A DNA stretch of 22,153 nucleotides, taken from the NCBI GenBank assembly GCA_903924715.1, contig CAIYCP010000202.1, positions 1-22,153 of the forward strand. The letters run 5' to 3'. The translations under genes were made by a program, and so were the position numbers. The DNA comes from an uncultured beta proteobacterium (lineage in GTDB: Bacteria > Pseudomonadota > Gammaproteobacteria > Burkholderiales > Burkholderiaceae_B). Shown piece by piece: positions 1-7,666 of this stretch. The first letter of the stretch is position 1. Each line of letters starts with the position of its first letter. The notes beneath the pieces were generated by a model, which saw only the letters and a list, made by a program, of their open reading frames with translations, did no database searches and was not told where the DNA came from.

Positions 1-353
1 ATTAACACGATATCGATTTTGTCGAAGCGCCCGGGCACGATGGTGAGTGCTGGGCGCACGTTGGCGTACAAGCCAAAGGTTTCGCGCAACCGAACATTGG
101 CCGATCGAAAACCCTCACCGATAGGCGTGGTGAGCGGGCCCTTGAGCGCCAGGCCGTTTTTACGAATACTGTCGAGCAAGGCTTGCGGCATCGGGTTGCC
201 ACAGGTATTAAACGCGGCCATGCCCGCAAGTTGAGTCTCCCACTGAAACGGGGCACCCAGGGCGTCAAGCACCGCGACGGTTGCCTTAACCACTTCAGGG
301 CCAATGCCATCGCCAGGGATGAGGGTGGTCGGGATGGGGGTGATTGCGGTCAT
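1..353 (-). CDS. NAD-type isocitrate dehydrogenase, N-terminal part (cut by window edge)
   Basis: Partial gene; 117 codons are visible from the ATG at 353 and it runs off the left edge. The translation starts MTAITPIPTTLIPGDGIGPE, the nucleotide-binding start of the isocitrate/isopropylmalate dehydrogenase family. Further on, FRSANVRLRETFGLYANVRP matches the substrate-binding segment (S-x-N-x-x-LR, then DLYANVRP-like) of NAD-dependent isocitrate dehydrogenases rather than LeuB. The expected reaction is oxidative decarboxylation of isocitrate to 2-oxoglutarate in the cytoplasm. The ribosome site is weak (CAAGAG about 10 bases upstream). The gene diverges from the dioxygenase operon across a 108-bp gap. 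Without the C-terminal half, a tartrate- or homoisocitrate-type member of the family cannot be excluded. Confidence 0.85.
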   Translation of the reverse strand, partial: MTAITPIPTTLIPGDGIGPEVVKATVAVLDALGAPFQWETQLAGMAAFNTCGNPMPQALLDSIRKNGLALKGPLTTPIGEGFRSANVRLRETFGLYANVRPALTIVPGRFDKIDIVL

Positions 354-461
354 TTTGTTTAAACTCTTGGGTTAAGTAAGGCTTTGCCTACCGAGCTAAA
401 ATCGCTCAATCCGCTAATATTACTGGTATTGCCCTTGCTCATCCTAACTACGAGACCGACC

Positions 462-1334
462 ATGAATTTGACCCCCGCCCAACTGGCACAGTTTGATAAA
501 GACGGTTACCTGTTTTTTCCGGGCTTATTCACACCTGAAGAGACCAAAACCCTGAACGCTGCCGTGCCAGAGCTCTATAGCCGGCGTGAGGCGTTCAATG
601 TGCGCGAAAAAGACAGTGACGCCGTACGCACGAACTTTGCAGCCCATATGTATAGCGAGCCTTTTGCCAAGCTTGGGCGCCATCCACGCATGATCAAGCC
701 TGTTGAAGAACTGTTCGGTGAAAAACTATATATGCACCAGTTCAAAATCAACGGCAAGATGGCGTTTGAAGGCGATGTATGGCAGTGGCATCAAGATTAC
801 GGCACCTGGTTAAACGACGACATGATGCCAACAGAACGTGCGATGAACATTGCGATTTTTTTGGATGATGTGAATCCTTACAACGGGCCCTTGATGTTTA
901 TTCCGGGCAGCCATAAAAAAGGTGTGATTGAAGCCAAGCATGATCTCACTACGACAAGCTATCCGCTCTGGACAGTCGATAACGCCTTGATTACCCAACT
1001 GGTCGCGCGTGCGGGTGATAAAAATGGTGGCATCGTGAGCCCCACCGGCCCCGCAGGTTCAATGATTCTGTTTCATAGCTGCTTAGTGCACGCTTCGGCT
1101 AGCAATTTGTCGCCCTGGAACCGTAACGCTGTGTATTTAAGCCTGTGCGCTGTGTCAAACCATATTCGTCGGCACAAGCGTCCTGAATATATTGCTCATC
1201 GCGACTTCACACCGATTGAGTGTTTGCCGGATGATTGCCTGAGCAAGCCTTATCCAATCGATTTGCCGTGGGGCAAGGGGATGCCAGCGAGCGCACTCGA
1301 AACTTCACTGGAAGAAGTGCAGGTGACTGCATGA
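462..1334 (+). CDS. PhyH/EctD-type Fe(II)/2-oxoglutarate dioxygenase
   Basis: A 290-residue protein of the phytanoyl-CoA dioxygenase family, which hydroxylates small substrates using Fe(II), O2 and 2-oxoglutarate. The iron triad is visible as H110-Q-D112 (in VWQWHQDYGTW) and H210 (in HSCLVHASASN), with R221 as the likely 2-oxoglutarate arginine. The stretch around 137-151 (NPYNGPLMFIPGSHK) resembles ectoine hydroxylase EctD closely, but no ectoine synthesis genes are present, so the substrate is unknown. I chose the ATG at 462 because the frame upstream, open from 384, encodes a hydrophobic unrelated stretch and the family fold begins at LTPAQLAQFDKDGY. Its stop overlaps the next start (ATGA), implying translational coupling with the dehydrogenase. 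Family is near certain; substrate is not. Confidence 0.88.
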   Translation: MNLTPAQLAQFDKDGYLFFPGLFTPEETKTLNAAVPELYSRREAFNVREKDSDAVRTNFAAHMYSEPFAKLGRHPRMIKPVEELFGEKLYMHQFKINGKMAFEGDVWQWHQDYGTWLNDDMMPTERAMNIAIFLDDVNPYNGPLMFIPGSHKKGVIEAKHDLTTTSYPLWTVDNALITQLVARAGDKNGGIVSPTGPAGSMILFHSCLVHASASNLSPWNRNAVYLSLCAVSNHIRRHKRPEYIAHRDFTPIECLPDDCLSKPYPIDLPWGKGMPASALETSLEEVQVTA

Positions 1335-2671
1335 GTTTGCACGCCAAGCTGTTAGAGCGCGCCGCCGCAAATCGCCCGATTCGCATTGGTTTGATCGGAG
1401 CCGGAAAATTCGGTTCGATGTATCTTTCACAAATCCCACGTACGCCTGGTGTACATCTGGTTGGGATCGCTGATTTATCGCCAACGGCTGCACACACAAA
1501 TTTGGCACGCGTTGGCTGGGCGCCAGAGCGCTTGCAGGCTAAGTCGTTAGATGACGCGGCTAAAAATGGAACGACCTTTATTTCTGAAGATTGGCAGGCA
1601 CTGGTGCGTCATCCGCTCATCGACGTCGTAGTTGAATGCACGGGTTCGCCCATGCATGCGGTTGATCATATTCTTGAGGCCTTTGCACATAAAAAGCACG
1701 TGGTGAATGTCACTGTAGAAGCTGATGCGTTCTGTGGCCCGTTACTGGGCTCGCGCGCCTCGGCGGCGGGTGTCGTCTATTCGCTAGCCTTTGGTGATCA
1801 GCCTGCCTTGATCTGTGATTTGGTCGATTGGGCCCGCACCTGCGGCTTTCCCGTTGTGGCTGCAGGTCGTGGTCACAAATGGTTGCCGCACTTTTCTGAA
1901 TCGACACCTGAAACCGTTTGGGGTTTTTATGGTTTAACCCCCGAGCAAGCCGAGCGTGGTGGCTTGAATCCCAAAATGTTTAATAGCTTTTTGGATGGCT
2001 CTAAGCCTTCGATTGAAAGTACGGCCGTGTCTAACGCGACGGGGTTGGGTGTGCCTTCAAACGGGCTGCTGTATCCGCCCGCAAGTGTTGAAGACATCCC
2101 TTTTGTGACAAGACCCATCAGCGAGGGTGGCGTGCTTGAACGTAAAGGCATGGTCGAGGTGATCTCAAGCCTTGAAAAAGACGGCCGCGTCATTCCCTAC
2201 GATATTCGTATGGGGGTTTGGGTCACGGTTGAGGCTGAAACTGATTACATCAAGAACTGTTTTGAAGAGTACAACGCACACACAGATCCAACCGGTCGTT
2301 ATTTCACGCTATACAAGCGCTGGCATTTAATTGGCCTCGAAGTTGGCATGAGTGTGGCCAGCGTCGCTTTGCGCGGCGAGGCCACTGGTGTTGCCACCGG
2401 CTGGAATGCTGACGTGGTGGCCACCGCAAAGCGCGACTTAAAGCCCGGCGATATGCTCGATGGTGAGGGTGGCTATACGGTGTGGGGTAAGTTGTTACCA
2501 GCCTCAACCTCTAAGCGAATGGGCGGCTTGCCGCTTGGGATGGCGCATAACGTCAAGGTTCTGCGAGCTGTCGCAAAAGGGCAGAGCTTGTGTTGGGATG
2601 ATGTGCAGATGGATCCTAATACCGCCGCCTTTAAGATCCGTCGCGAGATGGAATCGGCCTACACGTTTTAA
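1331..2671 (+). CDS. NAD(P)-dependent dehydrogenase with C-terminal SAF domain
   Basis: A 446-residue protein. Residues 17-28 (IRIGLIGAGKFG) form a Rossmann dinucleotide motif, and VVECTGSP near 100-107 is typical of homoserine-dehydrogenase-like oxidoreductases. The C-terminal part, about 362-425, with DLKPGDMLDGEGGYTVWGKL and a later KGQSLCWDDV, looks like the SAF/FlgA-like domain. This architecture is often mislabelled homoserine dehydrogenase or FlgA; the second half lacks the usual homoserine dehydrogenase layout. It starts at the ATG overlapping the dioxygenase stop; a longer frame open from 1235 is ignored because it lies within the dioxygenase. The HIT gene begins 4 bp after its stop. 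It probably oxidises or reduces a product of the hydroxylase. The substrate is unknown. Confidence 0.82.
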   Translation: MSLHAKLLERAAANRPIRIGLIGAGKFGSMYLSQIPRTPGVHLVGIADLSPTAAHTNLARVGWAPERLQAKSLDDAAKNGTTFISEDWQALVRHPLIDVVVECTGSPMHAVDHILEAFAHKKHVVNVTVEADAFCGPLLGSRASAAGVVYSLAFGDQPALICDLVDWARTCGFPVVAAGRGHKWLPHFSESTPETVWGFYGLTPEQAERGGLNPKMFNSFLDGSKPSIESTAVSNATGLGVPSNGLLYPPASVEDIPFVTRPISEGGVLERKGMVEVISSLEKDGRVIPYDIRMGVWVTVEAETDYIKNCFEEYNAHTDPTGRYFTLYKRWHLIGLEVGMSVASVALRGEATGVATGWNADVVATAKRDLKPGDMLDGEGGYTVWGKLLPASTSKRMGGLPLGMAHNVKVLRAVAKGQSLCWDDVQMDPNTAAFKIRREMESAYTF

Positions 2672-2675
2672 GCAT

Positions 2676-3074
2676 ATGAAAGACGTCTGCCTCTTCTGTG
2701 ATGCGCAAACGAACGATCGTTCACGTATTGTTCAAGAGAACGAACTCGCCTACGCGACGCGGGATGCGTATCCAGTAACGCCTTATCACACGCTATTTAT
2801 TCCAAAGCGTCACACGATCGATTACTTCGGTCTCACCGAGGCTGAAGTCGTTGCGATTCACGCATTGATCCATTCGCAAAAAAAGATAATTGATGCGCTC
2901 GACCCAACCATCGGCGGCTACAACATCGGCATGAATTGTGGCGAAATCGCCGGGCAGTCGGTGTGGCACTGCCACGTGCATCTGATCCCACGGCGCTTGG
3001 GCGATACTGAGTTCCCTAAGGGCGGGGTGCGTCATGTGATCCCCTGGAAAGGTCGCTACACCGGCAAAGATTGA
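2676..3074 (+). CDS. HIT family nucleotide-binding protein
   Basis: A 132-residue protein of normal HIT length. The histidine triad is H98-C-H100-V-H102 in the segment WHCHVHLIPRR, and a C5-x-x-C8 pair at the N-terminus (CLFCD) may bind zinc, as in many HIT proteins. HIT enzymes hydrolyse or transfer nucleotidyl groups (adenylyl phosphoramidates, dinucleoside polyphosphates) in the cytoplasm. The gene starts 4 bp after the SAF-dehydrogenase stop, so it is very likely co-translated with it. A HIT gene inside a catabolic operon is unusual; it could remove an adenylylated by-product, but that is inference. Confidence 0.9.
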   Translation: MKDVCLFCDAQTNDRSRIVQENELAYATRDAYPVTPYHTLFIPKRHTIDYFGLTEAEVVAIHALIHSQKKIIDALDPTIGGYNIGMNCGEIAGQSVWHCHVHLIPRRLGDTEFPKGGVRHVIPWKGRYTGKD

Positions 3075-3134
3075 TTGATTCGCGTCTTGCGTCGCAAAGA
3101 TGCGTTACAGTTTGCTGACGTGGGAGACAAAAAA

Positions 3135-4118
3135 ATGGACTTACGATTCAAGCGCGCTCAGTCATTGATCAAAATATTGCTTGTGGCGATTGGCTTCTCT
3201 GCAGTTTCAGTTTGTGCACAAACCTATCCCTCTAAACCCATCCACATCATTGTTGGCTTTGCCCCCGGCGGCGCGGCTGACACGATTGCGCGTACTTTGG
3301 GGCAAGCCCTGAGCGCCCAGGTGGGGCAGCCTGTCGTTGTTGAAAACCGCCCGGGTGCAGGTGGCAGTCTCAATCTAGAGGCAGTATTGCGCGCGCCTGC
3401 TGATGGCTACACGATTGCAGCGGGTGGTGTGAATAATGCGGTGAATGTGACGCTCGCTAAAAATCTCAGTTTTAATTTAGCGCAAGATTTTTCGATGCTC
3501 ACGCTGACCGCAACGGTGCCCAATATTTTGGTGGTGAACCCGACCGTGCCCGTGCAAAATGTCAAAGAACTGATCGCCTACGCTAAAGCAAATCCGGGTA
3601 AGTTGAGCTTTGCTTCGTCTGGCTCGGGCTCATCGATTCACTTGTCGGGCGAGTTATTTAATAATATCGCTGGGGTGAAGATGACCCACATCCCCTACAA
3701 GGGAAGTATCCCGGCACTGGCTGATTTGGTCGGCGGGCACGTGCAAGTGATGTTTGATAACGCGCCCTCTGCGTTACCGCATGTACGATCAGGTACGTTG
3801 CGTGCTTTAGCGGTGACGACAGCAAAGCGCGCCTCAGCGGCACCCGAGATTCCAACCATGCAAGAGGCGGGTCTCGATAACTATCAGGTTACCTCTTGGT
3901 TTGCGATGTTTATCCCTAAAAAAGTACCGCAAGAGCTGATTGCACGACTCAATGCCGAGTTTGTCAAAGCGCTGAACACCACTGAAGTGAAAGCCAAGTT
4001 TGCCGCAATCGGTGGCGATCCTGCACCCATGACGCTGATTGAAGCAAACGCGTTTTTAAACAGTGAGATTGCGCGTTGGGGCGAGGTGGTGAACGCGATG
4101 GGGCCGATGGCAAATTAG
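3135..4118 (+). CDS. Bug-family periplasmic solute-binding protein (TTT type)
   Basis: A 327-residue secreted binding protein of the Bug/TctC family, which captures small, usually carboxylated solutes for tripartite tricarboxylate-type transporters or for signalling. A signal peptide spans about residues 1-28, with likely cleavage after VCA before QTYPSKP. The Bug signature GFAPGGAADTIAR is at 41-53. The ATG at 3135 is preceded by GGGAGAC at good spacing; a TTG at 3075 just after the HIT stop has no such support. No TctA/TctB membrane genes are in the window, so it is an orphan, as most Bug proteins are. It lies 60 bp downstream of the HIT gene and is probably the last gene of the operon, ending 9 bp from the convergent ABC permease. 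Confidence 0.92.
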   Translation: MDLRFKRAQSLIKILLVAIGFSAVSVCAQTYPSKPIHIIVGFAPGGAADTIARTLGQALSAQVGQPVVVENRPGAGGSLNLEAVLRAPADGYTIAAGGVNNAVNVTLAKNLSFNLAQDFSMLTLTATVPNILVVNPTVPVQNVKELIAYAKANPGKLSFASSGSGSSIHLSGELFNNIAGVKMTHIPYKGSIPALADLVGGHVQVMFDNAPSALPHVRSGTLRALAVTTAKRASAAPEIPTMQEAGLDNYQVTSWFAMFIPKKVPQELIARLNAEFVKALNTTEVKAKFAAIGGDPAPMTLIEANAFLNSEIARWGEVVNAMGPMAN

Positions 4119-4127
4119 CGTAGATAC

Positions 4128-4928
4128 TTAAGCTAGTACGCGTCGAAGTTTGGCGCTGAGCATGTCGACCAGTAGCACCAAGCCGATCATCACCAATAAA
4201 ATTGAACTCGTCTCTGGCATTTTAAAAAGGCTTAGATAGTACGAGAGCATCTGACCGAGTCCGCCAGCGCCCACAATGCCAAGCACCGTGGCTGCACGAA
4301 TATTGTTCTCCCAGCGATAGAGGCTGTAGCTGATGAGTTGGGGTGCAATTTGTGGAATTTGTACAAAAAAGAAAATTTTGCTGCGACTAATGCCACGTAC
4401 GCTTAGCGCAAATTCGTTTTCTTTGGGTGCATTTTCTAACGCCTCGGCAAACATTCGGCCCAATACCCCAGTCGTATGAAGTGCGAGCGCCAAGGTGCCA
4501 GACATCGGGCCTAAGCCTGCAGAAATCAATAGTAAAGCGGCCCACATGAGTTCAGGCACGCTACGTAAGGCACTGAGTGTCCATCGCGCGCTAGAGCGCA
4601 CGACACTTATTTGTCCGGGCACCTGTTTGCTGGCTGGAATCGCCAGAGCAAGCCCAAAGACAAAGGCAATTAAGGTGCCCAAGGCCGACATGGCAAGCGT
4701 TTCAAGCGCCGCAGGTAAAAGCTTGAGCCAAAACGCGCTTGTCCAGTTTGGCACAAGAAGTTCTGCAATGAACAGCCCCATCTTGCGCAAAGTGCCTGGA
4801 TCAAAAAAGGCGGCGAATTGTAGATTGAGGCTTAAAAAGCTTGCGACGATCAGAGTCAAACAAAGCAGAATAAATAAAATCGCTTTTGGTCGAATACCGG
4901 TCTGCGAGGCGGGGATCAAGATACACAC
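4128..4928 (-). CDS. phnE: PhnE-type ABC transporter permease, second copy
   Basis: About 266 residues of a MetI/PhnE-like inner-membrane permease. Visible are RSVPELMWAALL, the EAA-loop region followed by IPQIAPQLISYSLYRWENN, and GIVGAGGLGQML, all typical of PhnE. It is paralogous to the gene just upstream (4984-5832) and would form a heterodimeric channel with it. The start is uncertain: GTG at 4928 directly follows an in-frame TAG. A TTG at 4919 has AGGTG six bases upstream and may be the true start. An ATG at 4946 is in the same frame but cut off by that TAG. It is the last gene of the minus arm of the selenium island. The phn symbol denotes family only; phosphonate is not the inferred substrate. 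Confidence 0.85.
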   Translation of the reverse strand: MCILIPASQTGIRPKAILFILLCLTLIVASFLSLNLQFAAFFDPGTLRKMGLFIAELLVPNWTSAFWLKLLPAALETLAMSALGTLIAFVFGLALAIPASKQVPGQISVVRSSARWTLSALRSVPELMWAALLLISAGLGPMSGTLALALHTTGVLGRMFAEALENAPKENEFALSVRGISRSKIFFFVQIPQIAPQLISYSLYRWENNIRAATVLGIVGAGGLGQMLSYYLSLFKMPETSSILLVMIGLVLLVDMLSAKLRRVLA

Positions 4929-4983
4929 CTATTTTGTAATCGGCATGGCGACTGTTGGGTAACGATGAGCATCGTGATCGTGA

Positions 4984-5832
4984 TCATGATAAAAATTTTC
5001 TTAACCAGGCACTGATCAGATCAGAACACCACACTAGCAATAAAAATACCAGCAAGATGGTCAATACTTCAGAGCCATTAAACATTTTTAAAGAAGCATC
5101 CATCATTTGCCCAAGCCCACCTGCGCCAACAAACCCTAAAACGGCAGATGAGCGGATGGCGCATTCCCAACGATAAATGGTGTAACTCGTGAGTTCATCC
5201 GCATTTTGCGGCAGCAAAGCATAAAACAAAGTTTGGAGTCGTCCAGCGCCGTTGCGCATCAGTGCCTGAGCATTAGTCGAGTCGCCGCTCTCGAGAATTT
5301 CGGCGTAGACCTTGCCTAACATCCCAGCGTAGGTCAGTGCGATCGCAAGCACCCCTGAGGTGGGACCTAAGCCGACCACCCGCACAAAGATGAGCGCCCA
5401 GATTAATTCAGGCACACTGCGCAAAATAATCAGTAGGGCGCGAACGACTTGGCGTACGACTGCTGGCAAGAACTGCATGCGCCCCGTGAGTGCAGAGAGT
5501 GACAGCACGCGTACTGCGATTAACGAGAGTGGTACGGCTAATAGAATCGCGAGGGTGATGCCGACCGTCGCCATGGCGACCGTTCGCCAGGTTTCATGTG
5601 CGACTTGAAGTAAAAAATCGACTGAAAGATTAGGCGGGAAAAAACTCGCCAAAAAATTTGTAGTTTGTTTCAGACTTTCTGGGCCCCACAGTGTCCAGAT
5701 CTTGAACTCGGTCCACTCAAGCATGGGCCATAGAATCAAAAGCGCCAAGATCGTGCCTGAAACGCGGCGTGGCCAAGCAGGGTCACGTAATCGTTGCGCG
5801 ACTGCACCAACGGGGTATAAGGTCGAAGCCAT
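4984..5832 (-). CDS. phnE: PhnE-type ABC transporter permease, first copy
   Basis: A 282-residue inner-membrane permease of the PhnE family. It has an N-terminal membrane segment around 25-40, a periplasmic stretch, then RSVPELIWALIFVRVVGLGP, YRWECAIRSSAVLGF and GFVGAGGLGQMMD near the C-terminus, all conserved PhnE positions. The ATG at 5832 lies 12 bp after the stop of the ATPase gene, so the genes are probably co-translated. There is no clear Shine-Dalgarno sequence; the upstream bases CTCCTCGG are unhelpful. With the second copy 55 bp downstream it gives a two-permease importer. The downstream gap holds a short ATCACG tandem with no clear function. Symbol is for family; the likely cargo is discussed with the binding protein. 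Confidence 0.88.
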   Translation of the reverse strand: MASTLYPVGAVAQRLRDPAWPRRVSGTILALLILWPMLEWTEFKIWTLWGPESLKQTTNFLASFFPPNLSVDFLLQVAHETWRTVAMATVGITLAILLAVPLSLIAVRVLSLSALTGRMQFLPAVVRQVVRALLIILRSVPELIWALIFVRVVGLGPTSGVLAIALTYAGMLGKVYAEILESGDSTNAQALMRNGAGRLQTLFYALLPQNADELTSYTIYRWECAIRSSAVLGFVGAGGLGQMMDASLKMFNGSEVLTILLVFLLLVWCSDLISAWLRKFLS

Positions 5833-5844
5833 CCGAGGAGAACG

Positions 5845-6678
5845 TTAGCGACAGACGGGCGCAAAGGCCGGTCGAGGCGCAGAGCTGCCTGCAGTTTGTT
5901 CGACGTCAAAGGCAGGATTGACGGCGCGCTGATCGCGATAGAGTTCTTCTAAAAGCGCGGGGGTCACTTGCGCGACCGGAAGGTCAAATTGAACATGGCC
6001 TTGCGCTAAACCGATGATGCGCGGAAAGAATTTTAATGCCATCTCAACATGGTGCAGCGTGGCAATCAGTGTTGCATGACTCTCTTGAGCGGTCTGGCAC
6101 AACGAGGCCAGGGCTTGATCGCCGCGCTGGGGATCAAGTGCGGATAAGGGCTCGTCGATGAGTAAAAGCTTTGCGTTTGAGATCAAGGCGCGGGCTAAAC
6201 CCACGCGTTGACGTTCTCCGCCTGACAAGCGATCGACGCGCTCAAAGAGTTTTTCAGCAAGATCAAAGTGTGCCAAGGCATCATGGGCGCCTTGCAAATT
6301 ACTGGGGTAAACAAGATTACGCAGGCTTTGAAATAAACTGAGTTGTGGCAACTGACCTGCCAGTACCGAGGTGACAACCCGTTGGCGTGGAACAAGCGGT
6401 GCAATCTGTGGTGCCAAAAATAATTGCGCGCGCAGCTGTTTTAACGCGGTATTGCTCAGTGCCCATGGGTCTTGATCGTTTAAGCGCAAGCCGCCCAAGC
6501 TAGGCAGTTGCGCGCAAGCCAGCACATGCAGTAGCGAGGTCTTGCCCGCACCGGATGGTCCGATGATGGCGACCTTTTCGCCTGAGGCAATTGCGAGCGA
6601 CACGCGCGTGAGCACTTCGCCACTGCGTGAGGCCGTGGACGGATGGCGAACCGTGATCTGCTCGAGGTTGATCTTCAT
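5845..6678 (-). CDS. phnC: PhnC-type ABC transporter ATPase
   Basis: A 277-residue ABC ATPase. Walker A is GPSGAGKTS at 40-48, the Q-loop Q91, the signature LSGGERQ at 151-157, Walker B LLLIDEP at 171-177, and the H-loop H209/H210. It powers the two PhnE-type permeases encoded directly downstream (12-bp gap). About 25 C-terminal residues beyond the usual fold (from near AVNPAFDVEQ, rich in A, P and S) look like a non-conserved tail. The gene lies 49 bp after the binding-protein gene. As with its partners the closest family is phosphonate/phosphite ABC importers, but no C-P lyase or phosphite dehydrogenase genes are nearby. Confidence 0.9.
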   Translation of the reverse strand: MKINLEQITVRHPSTASRSGEVLTRVSLAIASGEKVAIIGPSGAGKTSLLHVLACAQLPSLGGLRLNDQDPWALSNTALKQLRAQLFLAPQIAPLVPRQRVVTSVLAGQLPQLSLFQSLRNLVYPSNLQGAHDALAHFDLAEKLFERVDRLSGGERQRVGLARALISNAKLLLIDEPLSALDPQRGDQALASLCQTAQESHATLIATLHHVEMALKFFPRIIGLAQGHVQFDLPVAQVTPALLEELYRDQRAVNPAFDVEQTAGSSAPRPAFAPVCR

Positions 6679-6727
6679 GTTGGCATGAGCGAAGTGCTGA
6701 TCGCCTGTTGCTTTTTCTTCAAGACAA

Positions 6728-7606
6728 CTATTTCAGTAATCCCGCATTGGCAGCGGCTGCCTCAATGTCTTTGTAGTTGGCAACGGCGGTGGGCACAAAT
6801 TTAGTGGCACGTTGCAGCGTGAGAATCTCTTTTCCCTCTGGAGTATCAGGGGTTAGGGCTAAAAAGGCCTCGGTTAAACGTTTGCGTGTGGCTTCAGGCA
6901 TTGCGCTATGCACGGTCCAGTTGTAATCAAAATATGTTGGGGTCGTGTAAAACGCCTGAACCTTAGTGGTATCCACTTTTTTATCAGAGACGAATTTTTC
7001 CCACACTGAAATATTGAGTGCGCCGGCGTCGACTTTGCCTGAGGCAACGGCGGCAATGGTGGCATCGTGTGCGCCCGAGAAAGCGATCCGTTTTAAATCA
7101 TTGTCAGGGTTGATGCCGGCAGCCAACAAAAAGCTACGTGGCATGAGGTGCCCCGAAGTGCTTGATGGCGAGCCAAAACTTAAGGTTTTACCTTTTAAGT
7201 CCTTTAAGGCTTTGATGTCTGGCGAGGCGGTAATAAATATCGATTGAAACTTTGTATCTTCTTCGCGTTGCACAAGTGGTATCACCTTGCCACCCGAGCG
7301 GATATGCGCTTGTACAAACGTAAAGCCACCGAACCATGCCATGTCGATTTTTTGATTGACCAAGGCTTCGACTGAAGCCGCATAATCTGCGACGGGGATG
7401 TATTCAACTTTGACGCCCAAGACTTTTTCAAGATACTTGACTAACGGGGCAGCTTTACGCGCGAGTTCGGTGGGTGATTCGTCTGGGATGGCCGTGACTT
7501 TAAACACCGCTTGCGCCTGAGCTGCAGGGATCGAACACACGCAAAGAGTGGCGATTGCTAAAAGTGCCAGCAGATGGCGGCGTAACGTTGAGGTCAAACC
7601 ATGCAT
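6728..7606 (-). CDS. PhnD-type periplasmic binding protein, putative selenium-oxyanion binder
   Basis: A 292-residue periplasmic binding protein. The signal peptide is about residues 1-32 (AAQAQA end) and the mature part starts near VFKVTAIPDESPTELARK. DMAWFGGFTFVQA and FGSPSSTSGHLMPR are the PhnD/PtxB-type ligand-site signatures. The ATG at 7606 has AGGA eight bases upstream; a TTG at 7612 is too close to it. From memory, one branch of this family is catalogued as putative selenate ABC transporter binding protein on the basis of genome context. Here the gene starts 60 bp after senA on the same strand, which supports import of an inorganic selenium species. Phosphonate, phosphite or another oxyanion remains possible. 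Family is sure; ligand is inferred. Confidence 0.82.
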   Translation of the reverse strand: MHGLTSTLRRHLLALLAIATLCVCSIPAAQAQAVFKVTAIPDESPTELARKAAPLVKYLEKVLGVKVEYIPVADYAASVEALVNQKIDMAWFGGFTFVQAHIRSGGKVIPLVQREEDTKFQSIFITASPDIKALKDLKGKTLSFGSPSSTSGHLMPRSFLLAAGINPDNDLKRIAFSGAHDATIAAVASGKVDAGALNISVWEKFVSDKKVDTTKVQAFYTTPTYFDYNWTVHSAMPEATRKRLTEAFLALTPDTPEGKEILTLQRATKFVPTAVANYKDIEAAAANAGLLK

Positions 7607-7666
7607 GATCAAGGTCCTGAGAGAAGAGGTGAATAAATGATTGAGGTGTATTGCCCTATCTTACTA

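Noticed and set aside
462..1334. Ectoine hydroxylase EctD proper
   Set aside because: Motifs are similar, but there are no ectABC genes nearby and the operon partners are unrelated to ectoine; kept as a family-level call.
4495..4962. 155-codon open frame on the plus strand opposite the second PhnE-type gene
   Set aside because: Antisense to a clear permease gene, with Lys/Ala/Ser-rich translation and no domain signature.
4128..7606. Phosphonate utilisation locus
   Set aside because: The transporter is PhnCDE-like, but no C-P lyase, phosphonatase or phosphite dehydrogenase gene is present, and the neighbours are selenium genes.
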